Notes: a model not told the origin generated them from the letters alone. A stretch of 64,000 nt of DNA from Strigamia acuminata (GCA_949358305.1 OX442314.1:53825369-53889368), one strand, 5' to 3'. Counted from the stretch's first letter, positions 49,981-60,984 are shown. A program made the numbers and translations.

Positions 49981-52891
49981 ATTTTTCTCCTTTCCTCATT
50001 TTTGTTTTCCCGCTGGTCGCTTTCCCTTTTGTATAGATACTTGGTCATTGATCACTTCTGATTCTTGGGTCCTTTCGAGCGTTAAGGGAATTAAGCTCGA
50101 ATTTATAGCTCCTCCTATTCAGGCTTCCTTTTGCTATCCAATCTTTGATAAGAATAAACACAACCTAATCCATGAGGAAGTCATTAGCATGGTCAAGAAA
50201 GGAGCAGCTTATGCAGTTGCTTCTTGTGTAGACCAAATTACTAGTTTTCTCTTCTTAGTCGACAAGAAAGATGGAGGTTTCCGTCCCATTATCAATCTGA
50301 AACCCATTAATGAATTCTTAGTTTTTAATCATTTTAAAATGGAAAATATTCAGGTAGCCATCTCCCTGGTTGAGCAAGATTCGTACATGTTTAAATTAGA
50401 CTTATCGGATGTCTATTTTTCCGTTTCCATTCATCCAAACTCCCGCAAATTTCTAAGATTTTTTTGGGAGGGGGTCCTTTACGAATTGGGCGTCCTACCT
50501 TTTGGATTGGGTCCCGCTTTCTACTACTTTACCAAAATTTGTAGGGCGGTTGCCGCTTATCTTAGGTCCCTTAATGTCCGCCTAGCTGTTTATCTGGATG
50601 ATTGGTTTTTTGTCAATTCCTCTCTGGATCTCCTTATTCGACAGAGAGACTTCATTGTAGTCCTTTTTCCAGCTTTAGGATTTATTATCAATTTTAAAAA
50701 ATCAGTCCTTCTTCCCGTAACCTCTATAGTGTTTTTAGGTTTCTTAATTGATTCTACCACAATGACTATCACTCTCCCCCAGGATAGGATTGATAATATT
50801 CAATCTTCAATCCAACACCTTTTACAAGCCAAATCAGTGACTATTAGAGAGTTGGCTTCTGTAATTGGGAAGTTAAATGCCACTACAGTAGCTTTTTCTG
50901 CAGCCCCACTACATTACAGAGGTCTTCAACATTTAAAATCTCAGAATTTTTCAATGGGGAATTATGAATCAGTGTGTTCAATTGATGATGAAGCCAGAAC
51001 CGAGTTACTTTGGTGGAAGAAGAATCTTCGCTTTTGCAAGGGTCGATCACTCCTTCCTAAATTGCTTTTAGTCTCACTAGACTCTGATGCTTCACTATCA
51101 GGGTGGGGAGCTAGCTCTGCGGGCGTGAGTATAGGAGGCAGTTGGCCTTTATCTTTTGCTAAAAAACGTATTAATGTTTTGGAGTTACTTGCAGCCTTTT
51201 GGGGTCTCAAATCTTTTGCCAAGGATCTCTCTAAGGGTTTAGTTAAAATTCGTATGGATAATACGGCAGCCATTGCCGCAATTAATCATTTAGGCAGTCC
51301 TCGATCACGTGATCTTACTGCTGTAGCCCAAGATCTTTGGTCTTGGGCCATGGCCAGAGATCTTAGTATCCAGGCCGAGCACATTCCGGGCCTTCTCAAC
51401 ATCGAAGCTGACGCCGCTTCCCGTGGTCATCTTTCAGACTCCGATGACTGGATGCTCAATCAGATCATTTTCTCACAAATTTCTCAGTTTTGGGGACCTT
51501 TTGTAATAGATCTTTTTGCTGCTATGCATAATTCCCAAGTTGAGACCTTCTTTAGTTGGAAACCTGACCCTTCGGCTCAAGCTTTCGATGCTTTAGTTCA
51601 AGACTGGAGTTTAGGAGAGGTATATGCCTTTCCACCCTTTTGTCTAATTGCTAAATGCCTACAGAAAATTAGATCCTCGATTTCTCCTATCCGATTAACC
51701 CTAATCACACCAATCTGGCCCAGTCAAGGCTGGTTTCCGGTAATTATACAACTCACTGTGTGTTACGTAACTGCTTTTTACAATTTGTTTTATTTTACTA
51801 GCTCCTTTGGTCACTCTCGACAAGACCCCGTTACGATTACCACAACAACCCAATCTTCTGACCAATCCGCAGGGCCTCCCACACCCGCTCTTACAAGCAG
51901 GGTCGCTGCACCTGGCCGCTTGGAAGTTGTCCTCCATCAGCTTGGAGAGAGAGGCCTTTCAAAACGCACTTCCGAACTGGTGGGATCTTCCTGGCAAGCT
52001 TCCTCAAACAAGATCTACGATGGACATTGGAAAAACTGGTCACTGTGGTCATCCAGACACAATGTGGAACCTCTTCGACCCACTGCCATAGAATTAGCAG
52101 AATATCTCGGATCCTTGTTTTATGACAATTTGGCCTTCAGCACAATAAATGCGCATCGTTCAGCTATTGCACAAACAATTTTTCTTGTTTCCTCATTAGA
52201 TTTGGGATCCCATCCCCTTATTCGCAGGGTCATGATGGGAATTACTAATGCTCGCCCTCAAAAGCCCAAATATTCTTCAATTTGGCATGTAGGTCCCGTT
52301 TTGCTATTTTTGAAAGGGCAGACTCAAGGTTTGACTTCTCTATCCCTTTTAAAGATCAACCAGCACATTGCTACTCTTTTGGCCCTTTCACTTGCCGGTA
52401 GAGCGGCAGATCTTAAGCTGCTCTCATCCAAAATAACATTTTCTGACAATACCTGTACCATTCCCCTACTGGGAAAGCGAAAATCAGCATCAACCGCCCC
52501 TTTTATCTTGTCTCAATTTTCGGATAAGGATCTTTGTCCTGTGGCAGCAGTTAAATTTTATCTCAAACACACGGCCAGTTTTCGTCGTGATTCTGTTCAA
52601 CTTTTCTTAGCCGCTTCTCGGCCTTTTGGCCCAGTTTCATCATCCACTATTGCGAGATGGATCAAGACAACGCTGAGCACGGCAGGCGTTAATACCTCCG
52701 TTTTCTCGGCACACTCGACCAGGGCGGCTGTCACCTCCTTTGCCTGGTCAAAAGGTGTCAACGTTTCCCATATTCTTCGTGCGGCTGATTGGTCATCCGC
52801 ATTTATATTTTTTAAGCACTACAATCATCCGGTAGATCAGATTTCTTCTGATTTTACTACCGTTGTTCTTGGAGGCTACGAAGAGCCTTAA
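49751..52891 (+). CDS. DIRS pol (RT, RNase H, tyrosine recombinase)
   Basis: Open for 1046 codons. The first codon is GTG and ATGs follow at 49811 and 49832, so the true start is unsure. RT has FKLDLSDVYFSV and YLDDWF (about residue 280), the DIRS form of the YxDD box. RNase H follows, with SLDSDASLSGW (about 443) and a later RMDNTAAI. The post-RNase H stretch DLFAAMHNSQVETFFSWKPD is typical of DIRS. The C-terminal recombinase shows LAGRAADLK (catalytic Arg, about 882), AHSTRAA (His-x-x-Arg, about 987), AADWSS (Trp, about 1013) and FFKHYNHP (nucleophile Tyr, about 1023). All key residues are present. It lacks an integrase or protease, as expected. It inserts circular cDNA by recombination rather than by DDE integration. 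Confidence 0.93.
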   Translation: MRDKTDVVFDPISVPTNIDEMRTIFERMIFINSVAFIDLRVAIEEITNNSPFVDPPFSETGEGVVAASLEMVKAWCKFFSFPHFCFPAGRFPFCIDTWSLITSDSWVLSSVKGIKLEFIAPPIQASFCYPIFDKNKHNLIHEEVISMVKKGAAYAVASCVDQITSFLFLVDKKDGGFRPIINLKPINEFLVFNHFKMENIQVAISLVEQDSYMFKLDLSDVYFSVSIHPNSRKFLRFFWEGVLYELGVLPFGLGPAFYYFTKICRAVAAYLRSLNVRLAVYLDDWFFVNSSLDLLIRQRDFIVVLFPALGFIINFKKSVLLPVTSIVFLGFLIDSTTMTITLPQDRIDNIQSSIQHLLQAKSVTIRELASVIGKLNATTVAFSAAPLHYRGLQHLKSQNFSMGNYESVCSIDDEARTELLWWKKNLRFCKGRSLLPKLLLVSLDSDASLSGWGASSAGVSIGGSWPLSFAKKRINVLELLAAFWGLKSFAKDLSKGLVKIRMDNTAAIAAINHLGSPRSRDLTAVAQDLWSWAMARDLSIQAEHIPGLLNIEADAASRGHLSDSDDWMLNQIIFSQISQFWGPFVIDLFAAMHNSQVETFFSWKPDPSAQAFDALVQDWSLGEVYAFPPFCLIAKCLQKIRSSISPIRLTLITPIWPSQGWFPVIIQLTVCYVTAFYNLFYFTSSFGHSRQDPVTITTTTQSSDQSAGPPTPALTSRVAAPGRLEVVLHQLGERGLSKRTSELVGSSWQASSNKIYDGHWKNWSLWSSRHNVEPLRPTAIELAEYLGSLFYDNLAFSTINAHRSAIAQTIFLVSSLDLGSHPLIRRVMMGITNARPQKPKYSSIWHVGPVLLFLKGQTQGLTSLSLLKINQHIATLLALSLAGRAADLKLLSSKITFSDNTCTIPLLGKRKSASTAPFILSQFSDKDLCPVAAVKFYLKHTASFRRDSVQLFLAASRPFGPVSSSTIARWIKTTLSTAGVNTSVFSAHSTRAAVTSFAWSKGVNVSHILRAADWSSAFIFFKHYNHPVDQISSDFTTVVLGGYEEP

Positions 52892-52985
52892 GTTAACAAC
52901 ATTTATTGCCAAGATGACGTATAATTGGATATTTTGCTAAGTTATAACGCAAAATATTAATTATATAAATAGGCAATAAATGTTG
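52890..52985. repeat. DIRS internal complementary region
   Basis: The first half, AAGTTAACAACATTTATTGCC and on to ATAATTGG, is the complement of the left outer end (48071-48115). The second half, GGATATTTTGCTAAGTTATAACG and on to AATAGGCAATAAATGTTGTTA, is the complement of the right outer end (53280-53345). It serves as template for joining the cDNA ends. Two differences from the left outer end (GACGTATAATT against GACATATAATT) suggest slight drift. Confidence 0.93.
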
Positions 52986-53796
52986 TTATTTCCCACCCTT
53001 TTTGGTGAAAAGTTTTTCTCCACCCTTACAACATTTATTTTATGTTTATTTTCTATTTTACAGATCGCCAATAGGTCGATCCGCTACGCTCCTTGATGAA
53101 TTTTTTATTCAGTAAATAAAAGTTTTTATTTCTGATTGACTTTGGTATTTTTTCCTCAGTTCCTTAAAATTGGACTGGGGATCAGGTCTCGGGCTAGACC
53201 GGGAGTAGGGGTCAAGCCCTCCCCCTGGTATTTTTTCTTTGAAGTACTAGTTTTATTTTAATTAAATTGGACAAGCCTTAAGTTAACAACATTTATTGCC
53301 TATTTATATAATTAATATTTTGCGTTATAACTTAGCAAAATATCCAATTTTCGTTATTAAAACGTTACATTTTGTAACGATGAAAATGGCCATTTTTAAC
53401 TAAAAAAGGGCTATAAATGGCCATTTTTGTGAAAAAACTGTCATTTTTTACGAAAAACAACCATTTTTACCATGAAAAATGGCTAGAAATGGCCATTTTT
53501 GACAAAAAACGGCCATTTTTTTTACGGAAAATGGCATTTTTACCATGAAAAATGGCTAGAAATGACTAAAAATGACCATTTTTGACGAAAAACGGCCAGT
53601 TTTGCTACTTTTCGTCGGCTCTCGCCTGACCTTCTTTAGTCCCAGGCGTACCGATTTCCCGGGAGTACCGGCCATTTTGGTACCGGGAACCAGGAATTAA
53701 AAAAAGGCGGAAAAACAGAAACCCTACACAGAAGTGTCAATTACCATGTTTACATGTACTCACTTATCCAGATAAGTGAAAATGAGAAATTTACTT

Positions 53797-53850
53797 TTCT
53801 GAAAAACTGATCACGTAAACAAATCAGTTTTTCAGAAAAGTCAAACTTAT
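53797..53850. repeat. Hairpin within a probable MITE
   Basis: ACTTTTCTGAAAAACTGAT and its complement separated by about 12 bases. Surrounding AGATAAGT/ACTTATCT strings (53765, 53840, 53935) suggest an inverted-repeat element of about 53750-53960. Ends not resolved. Confidence 0.55.
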
Positions 53851-54012
53851 CTGGAAAACTAAAATCCACTTGTTTGAGGTAGATTTTGGGTGTTTAGCCA
53901 TTGCCATTTGCAATGTAAACACCCACTCATTACTTATCTAGAAAAGCTGACGTTACAACAATACTGTGACATGTTGTTTCTGCGCAAATATTTAAAAAAA
54001 AAAACTTCTTAC

Positions 54013-54529
54013 AACTCTGTGTAAATCCAGTGAGATCTCAATTGGCTTCACATACAATTTTCCATATGGAATCAATTGTGCTACGTAGTGACTCGTATAT
54101 CCACCATTTGCGGTTGGAAATGCAATTGGACGCAACACCGTACTTCCTCCATTCGTTTTCATTATTTGAAAATCGCCTCCTTGGCGTAACTGTGGGTAAA
54201 GCTTAAAAATAGCATCGGCAAAATCTAAATTATTGTCATTTATGGGCATAATCAGCCTTTTCTCGCCCAATCCCGCGAGCTTTAATTGGTTTAACTTCTC
54301 CGCGTCCGCAACGTTTAAAAAAATAGTAGTCTAAAAATTAAAATGCTTTAATTAGTATAAGTGTCAAAAAAATTAAAATCCAGTCTTGCACAAATTATTG
54401 TACTTGATGCCGAGATGAGAAGCAAAAAACCCGCCTATCCAACGTTATGTGTTTCCTGCGTTTCCGTCTTTTTTTCTTTGGTTCTTGTATGCCTGGGCAT
54501 CTGATAGCATCATTATCTCGTTCAGTCAT
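54013..54529 (-). CDS. Exons 1-2 of HECT-associated gene family, locus E
   Basis: Exon 1 54404-54529 (42 codons, starts MTERDNDAIRCPG). Exon 2 54013-54330 (318 nt, phase 0, with LGEKRLIMPINDN, YPQLRQGGDF, GGYTSHYVAQLI, KLYVKP). Intron 1 is 73 bp. Splice sites match loci B and D. Downstream of the exon-2 donor the sequence becomes MITE and DIRS-flank material, with no exon 3, so the locus is cut off. Both frames are intact. Confidence 0.55.
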
Positions 54530-54722
54530 CTAGATATATGCAGAAATAATAATATTTTAATTTTAATTTTATGTCATTCCTTTTTGGGATGAAATTTAAT
54601 AAGAAATTTTCGGTTTACAGTTAAATTAGCATAATTCTAATTATGCTGTTTCGTATCCAGCTCCTGTTATGGCAATCCGGGTATTTACCTACTAAATCAC
54701 TAACTTTAATAAGTAAAATCCG

Positions 54723-55324
54723 GGTCGGGTTACTTCATTGAATCCCGTTTCATCGAATCCAGAATTTTTATAGTGGCAAAGGGGTTACGCAGTGTGTAAA
54801 TAAAAAAAAACAGTTAAGGGGAGGTTGGGGGGTTCAAGGGGGGCGCTAGCCCCCCTTATTAGGCATTCTTAAGAGACAAGAACCAGTAACCGAAATGGGA
54901 TTCGATGAAACGGGATTCGATGAACACCAAAATGAGAAGATCACACACAGCCCCCTTCGGGTCGTGTGCAAAAAGTCTATTAGGCACGTACGAGAGGGAG
55001 GGAGGTTCCCCCCCCCCCAATTTGCACCTGGCAGCAACATCATTGAATCCCGTTTCATCGAATGGCAGTTTTTTTCGATGAAACGTATCATTTTGTCAAA
55101 ATTTTCGATGAAAAGGTACAGTAAAAAAATCCAAAAACCAAAAACCTAACATAACCTGACCTGACCTAACCTAACCTGACCTAACACAACCTAACAACCT
55201 AACACAACCTAACCTAACCACATAGCCACGCAAATAACATCCCCGATGATGGCCGAAAATTCGATGAAACGTACTGAGCGGAATTTAAATTCGATGAAAC
55301 GGGATTCGATGAAGTGATCCGACC
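54723..55324. mobile_element. Inverted-repeat element with ATTCGATGAAACGGGATTCG units
   Basis: About 40-bp inverted ends (GGTCGGGTTACTTCATTGAA and its complement). Inside are several direct and inverted copies of TCGATGAAACG and a C10 run at about 55009-55018. There is also a CCTAA-rich tract at 55143-55223 (mixed CCTAAC, CCTGAC). Non-coding, about 600 bp. The tract resembles arthropod-type (TTAGG) telomere repeats but is degenerate. Confidence 0.6.
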
Positions 55325-56138
55325 TAGTGATTTTTGTCATTGATAATTGGAATATGTTTTATTTCGACATACGTTGAAACAAAACATAAAATAATATTTA
55401 TCCTTATTTTTCAGATGATTTGGAAATATGGTGCTCACTCAAATAGATATATTTGAGGTCACTCAAATAGATATATTTGAGGTCTCCACACTGTGACACG
55501 GGATTGGTGGGATTTAATCCCCCAAGACTATACATAGATATGAAAGCAGTTAGTAACCGTAAGTAGTACCATGTGTGCTTGTTAGACTTGTGCCATCGCG
55601 AATGGTACCAACACTTTACCAAGACTTCAAAGCTTTACATGGAACAATTTGTAACAATAAACTGTATCCAGTTCATGGGCAAATTATATCACAACGTACA
55701 AATTAATGGTAACATTGGCCAGAATGATTATTTACCGGTAGATACCGTAATCATTTCTGGTATCTAATAAATTGTAGGGTTTTGATAACCCATGTTGTAT
55801 TTATTTATCTCTTATATTGTTCACTTGCTAACTTATATACAGTACTATCATTTGGTAGGAGTTGTGGTCGTAACCGTCACAACTTAATCTGAGAAAACAT
55901 TAGCCAAGAACTAAGCTTACATGTAACACCTCAGCAACATTTCCGAACACGGCGGCACAAAACGATTACAAATTTTTACAAAGGAACAAAGAAATAGCAA
56001 AAGTTAACAAGTAAAAATCATATCTATTGGGTTGATTTGAATACGTTTGCATAAAATAATGAAAGGGACTCTGTCGTACTCACTGGAAAAAATAAGGCTT
56101 TAGAAATTGTAAATGTTCCAAAAATTCATGTATAAATC
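55325..56138. other. No gene recognised
   Basis: Contains a 24-bp direct repeat, (TCACTCAAATAGATATATTTGAGG)2, at about 55436-55483. A short fragment (about 56030-56080) of the duplicated host block (compare 2115-2170) is also present. No supported exon. Confidence 0.4.
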
Positions 56139-56287
56139 TATACTCTTTCCACACTCAAGGTTGACCCTGGAAGCTGGGCTCCCATTGGCCTACTTAGAAA
56201 TGCAATGCAATATAGTTACATTGCAGTTCTAAGTAGGCCAATGGGAGCCCAGCTTCCAGGGTCAACCTTGAGTGTGGAAAGAGTATA
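56139..56287. mobile_element. Palindromic MITE, 60-bp perfect arms
   Basis: TATACTCTTTCCACACTCAA and on to CCTACTTAGAA on the left, with exact complements on the right, around about 27 bases. TA at both borders suggests a TA-targeting element. Confidence 0.85.
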
Positions 56288-56793
56288 AGCTTTACAGTTT
56301 TTGTAAAGTTGTTGTATAATCAAACAAAAATTAGAAATTTAACATTGTATTTACACACTCTTTTTTGAATTAGACATTCTCATTAAATTTAAGTTGCTTG
56401 TAAATGACTTGGAAAGTTAATGTACGAGTTTGTGACATTTTAAAAATAAAAAACTTAAAAAATTTAAATTTGATGAATATGGGGTTCGTTGTATAAATTT
56501 TACTTCAAAACTTAATACCAATATAAATAATTGAGTTAAATGAAACAAAAAGGTTATAAAATTTTGTAGTTGAAAATTTTAATTTGTGACAATCATGCTG
56601 TTTAAACCGATCAAATGACTAATTTCGCCAATAGATGGCGCTTTCAACCATCATAGGCAAATTCAACCGTGGATCAAATCAATAGACTTACAAGTTAATC
56701 CAATTGTGCACTAGATATCCAGTTCCTGTTTTATACACAGTAAATTGAAATCAGTTTACTTGTTTATAAATCAAATTTGATAACAACACTACT
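56288..56793. other. No gene recognised
   Basis: AT-rich flank of the second Gypsy element. Nothing recognisable on either strand. Confidence 0.4.
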
Positions 56794-57421
56794 TGTCGTG
56801 ATTCGACTTTGTGGTTAAAAATAATAAATAATACACTCGGGAATACAATATACTTCAAATACTGCTTTATTAAAACACGCTTACTAATACAAATATAAGT
56901 TAAGATGTTTCCTGTGGTGGTCCTCGGATTCGGCTGCGAATACGAGTTGCCGCTAAACAATGGCGGATCCAATTGTTTAGTCCTACGCGTGGTCTGTGTT
57001 TGTTGTCTAGGGTATTTCCACGTGTTATTATGAACACGCGAGAATTCGCTTTCTCGTGCGAATTAAACGAATATCGTTCGGATATTTATTCTAGCGTAGT
57101 TTGGCTACGCCAAATAAATGTGGCTGTTGTACAGTTGAATGGTCAGCGGGCACCGGTCCTCGATCAATCCGTGAAACGGCCTGAAAGGTGAGGTAAATGG
57201 TGCTCTTGCTGAGATTGGTAACTGTAGTATCGTTTCCGGTCAAGCGTTGGCGTTATATATTAACCGGAAATGACGTCATATGCAAATCATTGTGATTATG
57301 CAGGCTCGCAGAAACGAGAGACTAGCCAGTCTAGTCACCGTTCCTGGCGCACTCTAGTGTCAAGAATTAATAATGAGATAATTACCACTAATTATATCTT
57401 CTGGTGATGCCGAATCACCAC
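56794..57421 (-). repeat. 3' LTR of Gypsy element 2 (inferred bounds)
   Basis: Minus strand TGTGGTGATTCGGCATCACC ... GAATCACGACA. It contains TTAATAAAGCAG (about 56860-56875), a poly(A) signal candidate in the right place. The start at 57421 is firm (purine tract adjacent). The end is inferred because the partner LTR is outside the window. Confidence 0.65.
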
Positions 57422-57648
57422 ACGTCCCTCCCCGAGAATGAACTATCGGGACCCTCTAAATAACAATGGAAAAACATCATCTCAGAAAACAAATGCTTTT
57501 ATTATAGTGAGGATGAGGCGATGAATAAAAATTATTATACACTTTAAAATTTACTATATGTTTTTAAATAAGAGAATTGCTCGTAAAGACATGATTAACT
57601 TATGACTAGAAAGGATTTTCCTTTTTACAAGAGCTATCGGAAGGTGTT

Positions 57649-60600
57649 CTATTTCTTTAGATTGTCGGCGTAGCTCGTTTTATCCTCCGAACTTGGTTTG
57701 TCCAGGTTAGGAGATGTGGTCAATCTAGACGAGTAATCCGTCGGATCCTCGCTTTCATTCAGGTAGAATCGTAGATGGCCGGGAGGCTCCAAAGGGTTTC
57801 CCGTTCTCTCATGAGCCCAAATTTGGGGTAGGAAAGGGGCCATGCCCTGGTTCGTGTGATGGATCCTTTGCGCTTCGGCAGCGCTGGTTGGCGCTCGATG
57901 GGCTCGGAGTAGTCGCTGGTGCTGGATAAACATGTCGTTTCCTGGCCCAGCTTCAATAGCCTTTTTCATCCACACGTAAAGGGAGAAGCCGCGATCCGGA
58001 GTTTGCAGCAACTTTTGCTTAGTGTCTTCGGTTAAGGATAAGCCTGGATAGTACAACGTTAGTCTCGGAGCGATCCGGGGTGGCGTTGGTTCTGGAGCCT
58101 TATCCTGCGGCTGTGGACGAAGCATCGTCGATTTGGTCTTTTTCTTCGCAAGTTGGACTGGTTTGGCCAGTTGCTCGGGAGCTTTCTTCTTATTGATAGG
58201 CGGGGGAGGAGGAGGCGGAATCGAATCTGTCGAGTCCAGGTCCTCCATGACGGTATCGGCGGCTGGAAGCGACGGAGGTGGATTCCGAATGGTAGCTCGC
58301 ACGTTTTGGTATGAGGCCTCCGGATCCGGGTCCTGGGCCACCATTTGGGCTCGAATTACGGCCGCCGAGGGTACCAGGCGCGTCCAACTGTCTACGAGAG
58401 CCGGCGGGACCTGGAAACCTTCGTGGGCCACCACGATCCAGGCCGCCACAGCAACACGTGCGTTCCGGAAGGTGGCGGCAGCTAGCAAAATCGACATCAG
58501 ATCGGTGATGGCGACCACGATCCTAGTGTTCCAATTCGGATGATTCCGGTTTTTGTTCTGCGTATATTCGATTGAAATTCGCTGAAGGTTTGTGATGACG
58601 TTCTGGATTACGTTTTGTTGGTACGAATCCATTTCGCACAAAAGTGCTCTGGCCTGCTCCACGGTTGTGACGTCCAGGAATTGTTGCAACGTTACCTCCG
58701 AAGGGTTGATTGGAGTCGAGGCTTGAACGACTGCTGGGGCTGGCAACATCGGATTGGGTCCCGTGGATGTCGTTGGCTGAGGCACAGATCTGACCAGACG
58801 TCTTGATTTTTCCGGTTCGGGCTTGTCCCAAACAATTGGAGTTCTCGTCGAAGTTGAAGCTTCGGGGATAGTTGGGAGAGGTTCGACTTTGGCTGGTCCA
58901 AAGCGAGCTTCTCGATGCTTGAGTTGTTCTTCAGAACTCAGTGTCGGTGCGCCGATTATCACTTTCTTGCGAAAGGCGCTTGGGAGGCTGACGCTAGATG
59001 TTACGCTTCCCGTCCGCGAGAGTTCCGGCTTGATGAAAGCACTTGGCGCCGTCTCTAGACTCGAGGCGGTCGAGGGAGTTGGGCGGTAGATCGGTTTCGG
59101 CTGCATTTGTTGATATTTCATGACCACCGCGAGGAGATCCGCCTGAGTATACATCTTTTTCTGCTCAGGGACCTCGTCGATAATTACTTCGTCGTTGATC
59201 TTCATCGGTTCGGGACTGTCCCGAATCGATTTGGTATCTTCGTAGCGTCTCCTATCTCGCTGTCGTATTTCCTCTTCACGATACGCTTTCCATGAACGTG
59301 CGCGACTCTCCGATCCTCTCCTTCTTCGTTCGTCTTGAAGACAGAGGTTCTCTCGTTCACGTCGGGCTTTCTCATCACGTCCACGTAGGAACTCTTCTCG
59401 GTGTCTGTTCCAAGACTCTTTGTTTTCCTCCCGCCGTCGAAAGTAATTTCTACGATAATCGTCCCAATTTTCTTGGTTCCTATCGCGTCGGTGTTGATCT
59501 TCTCGGCGGTCGGGGCGTTCGCGTACATTCTCTCTTCTACGGCTGGTTGACGGGGCGTCCCTAGATTGAAATCGCGATGTTTGTGGGGCCTCCGTTTTTC
59601 CTAGGCGAGAGAAAGCGCTTGGTTTGGCCAGGCGTTTCTTTGTCGCGGGTTTCTTACTCTGTGTGCTGCTGGAAGTGCTTGGCTTGTCCAGGCATTGTTT
59701 CTTCGCTGAGCAGCCTCCTTCGTCGTGCTCGTTGGAGAGACGTTTCTCGGCCTTCTGGCGTTTGCGACCAAAAAATCCCAAAAAATGCAATTGGTGCATT
59801 GCTCGCTGCGAGGTGATAAATCCGTGCCTCGGTCTCCAATCTGGGCGGTCGGGCCGGTCTTCGCGGATCTGTTGGAGCCAAGTCTTAATTTCCTCGGTCG
59901 AGTAACCGTCCGGCTGCAGATAATCGAAAACTTCGTCATGAGCGGTCCGCCTCACCTCCTCGTAATACGCCATATGGATTTCGTATTTTTCTTCCTCCGT
60001 TTCGGCGTCGCGCCATTGTTCGTACACTTCCCATCCCCGTTGGTCGTCTGGAAAGGCGGCTCGTATTAGTGGATTCGGGATTGGCGCCGGCGGATCCATA
60101 TTTCTTGAAATTACCGCCCGCAAAGCTGCTTGGTATTGGCGCGGCATGTAGTGGATCAACGTTTGCTGGCTGGACCAGTAGCGGCTGATCGCACGAGATA
60201 ATAAAAGGCGAATTTTCCATGGTTCAAAGTTGACCGATTCTTCGAGCGCTTGTCGGAACAGTATGGGGATGACTTCTCGCCATAAGCTGCCTGCGGAAAC
60301 TCTTTTCGGGTCGATTTGTCCCCACGTAGTGCGATATCCGTCCTAAATATTAGAATATTAATGAATATATTAGGATCGTTGATTAATTTGTCATATATTT
60401 TTTTTTTAGAGATTCTTTCGTCTAACACAAGATGGCGTCATGGTCGGCCATGTGCTTTTCGACCACGTGTCTTGAAGTTACTTTTTCTTTCGGTATTTGA
60501 TTAATTTTGACAATTTGTCACTTAAAGTTAAATTATTTCTTCGTTCGTGGTCAGTCCACGAACTTATTTCGTATTTTTAATTATTGATAATTGAATTTTT

Positions 60601-60766
60601 TCTATTTTTTACTTACGTCGGGTTGGGCATCGGGTTCATTGGGTTCGTCCCAATTTCCCTCTTCGTTGTTTACGACGATTTGTAATAAATCCACTTGATC
60701 TTCGTCGTCATCCTCGGAAGCGTTGTTTACGGCCCGTTCAATTTCTTTCTTCCAATCATTTCTCAT
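57649..60766 (-). CDS. Third ORF of Gypsy element 2, spliced, unknown family (947 residues)
   Basis: Predicted exon 1 60617-60766 (50 codons, starts MRNDWKKEIERAV, then acidic SEDDDEDQ and EGNWDEP). The intron is 60343-60616 (GAC|GTAAGT ... ATATTTAG|). Exon 2 is 60342-57649 (897 codons plus stop), phase 0. Exon 2 opens with TWGQIDPKRVSAG. Then come AETEEEKYEIHMAYYEEVRR, WRPRHGFITSQRAMHQLHFL (about 100-210), AVAAWIVVAHEGFQVPPALV (about 660), HQRLLRAHRAP (about 858-868) with WAHERTGNP and ESEDPTDYSS, and a C-terminal SYADNLKK. A basic GRKRQKAEKR follows the first block as in element 1. The middle is Arg/Glu/Asp-rich, with a run of nine prolines. Only about a third of residues agree with element 1 by eye outside the blocks. 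No membrane segment or known enzyme motif was seen. Confidence 0.75.
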
Positions 60767-60984
60767 TTTTCGAAAATTAATTTGATACTTTGATTTACGG
60801 CTGCCTCGAGGTGATCGTCGCTTAGTCGGAGATGACAGTGATAAGTGTGGGTCGGGTTAGAGGTTAACTATTAGTCTCATGTCGTCTTTGATTGGTTTGG
60901 CCAATTAAGACGCATTGTGGGACGTAACAGGTGTCCCCCCTGTGGTTGTTTTTATCGATTGTTTGAGACAATGGCTGGAGTCGC

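Larger units (their letters stand above)
48071..53349 (+). mobile_element. Complete DIRS element (tyrosine-recombinase retrotransposon)
   Basis: A 5279-bp element. Inverted terminal repeats are about 48090-48228 (reading GGCAATAAATGTTGTTAACT...) and 53165-53303. The unequal outer ends are AATTATATGTCATCTT on the left and GCGTTATAACTTAGCAAAATATCCAATT on the right. An internal complementary region (52890-52985) contains the complements of both outer ends joined through AATT. This is the classical DIRS layout for circle formation. gag and a pol with RT, RNase H and tyrosine recombinase are intact. DIRS elements make no target duplication, though a 16-base look-alike flanks this one (TTCGTTGTCAAAACGT and TTCGTTATTAAAACGT). 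Confidence 0.95.
47947..53726. mobile_element. Foldback element with TAGGGTTTC ends, split by DIRS
   Basis: The left part (47947-48070) and right part (53350-53726) have complementary ends (TAGGGTTTC.. / ..GAAACCCTA), with GGTACC/CCCGGGAA strings inside both. Flanks TACTGAAG and CACAGAAG agree at 6 of 8 positions, as for an old hAT-type duplication. The right part carries an array of AAAATGGCCATTTTT-like units (53380-53600). The complete DIRS element lies inside. Confidence 0.6.

Noticed and set aside
55143-55223. Interstitial telomere
   Set aside because: CCTAAC units are mixed with CCTGAC and ACAAC and the run is only about 80 bp inside a MITE, too degenerate for a telomere claim.
57649-60159. 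Third ORF of element 2 starting at 60159
   Set aside because: The codon there is TTG, and homology to element 1 continues 61 codons upstream to an acceptor at 60343, so the exon starts at 60342.
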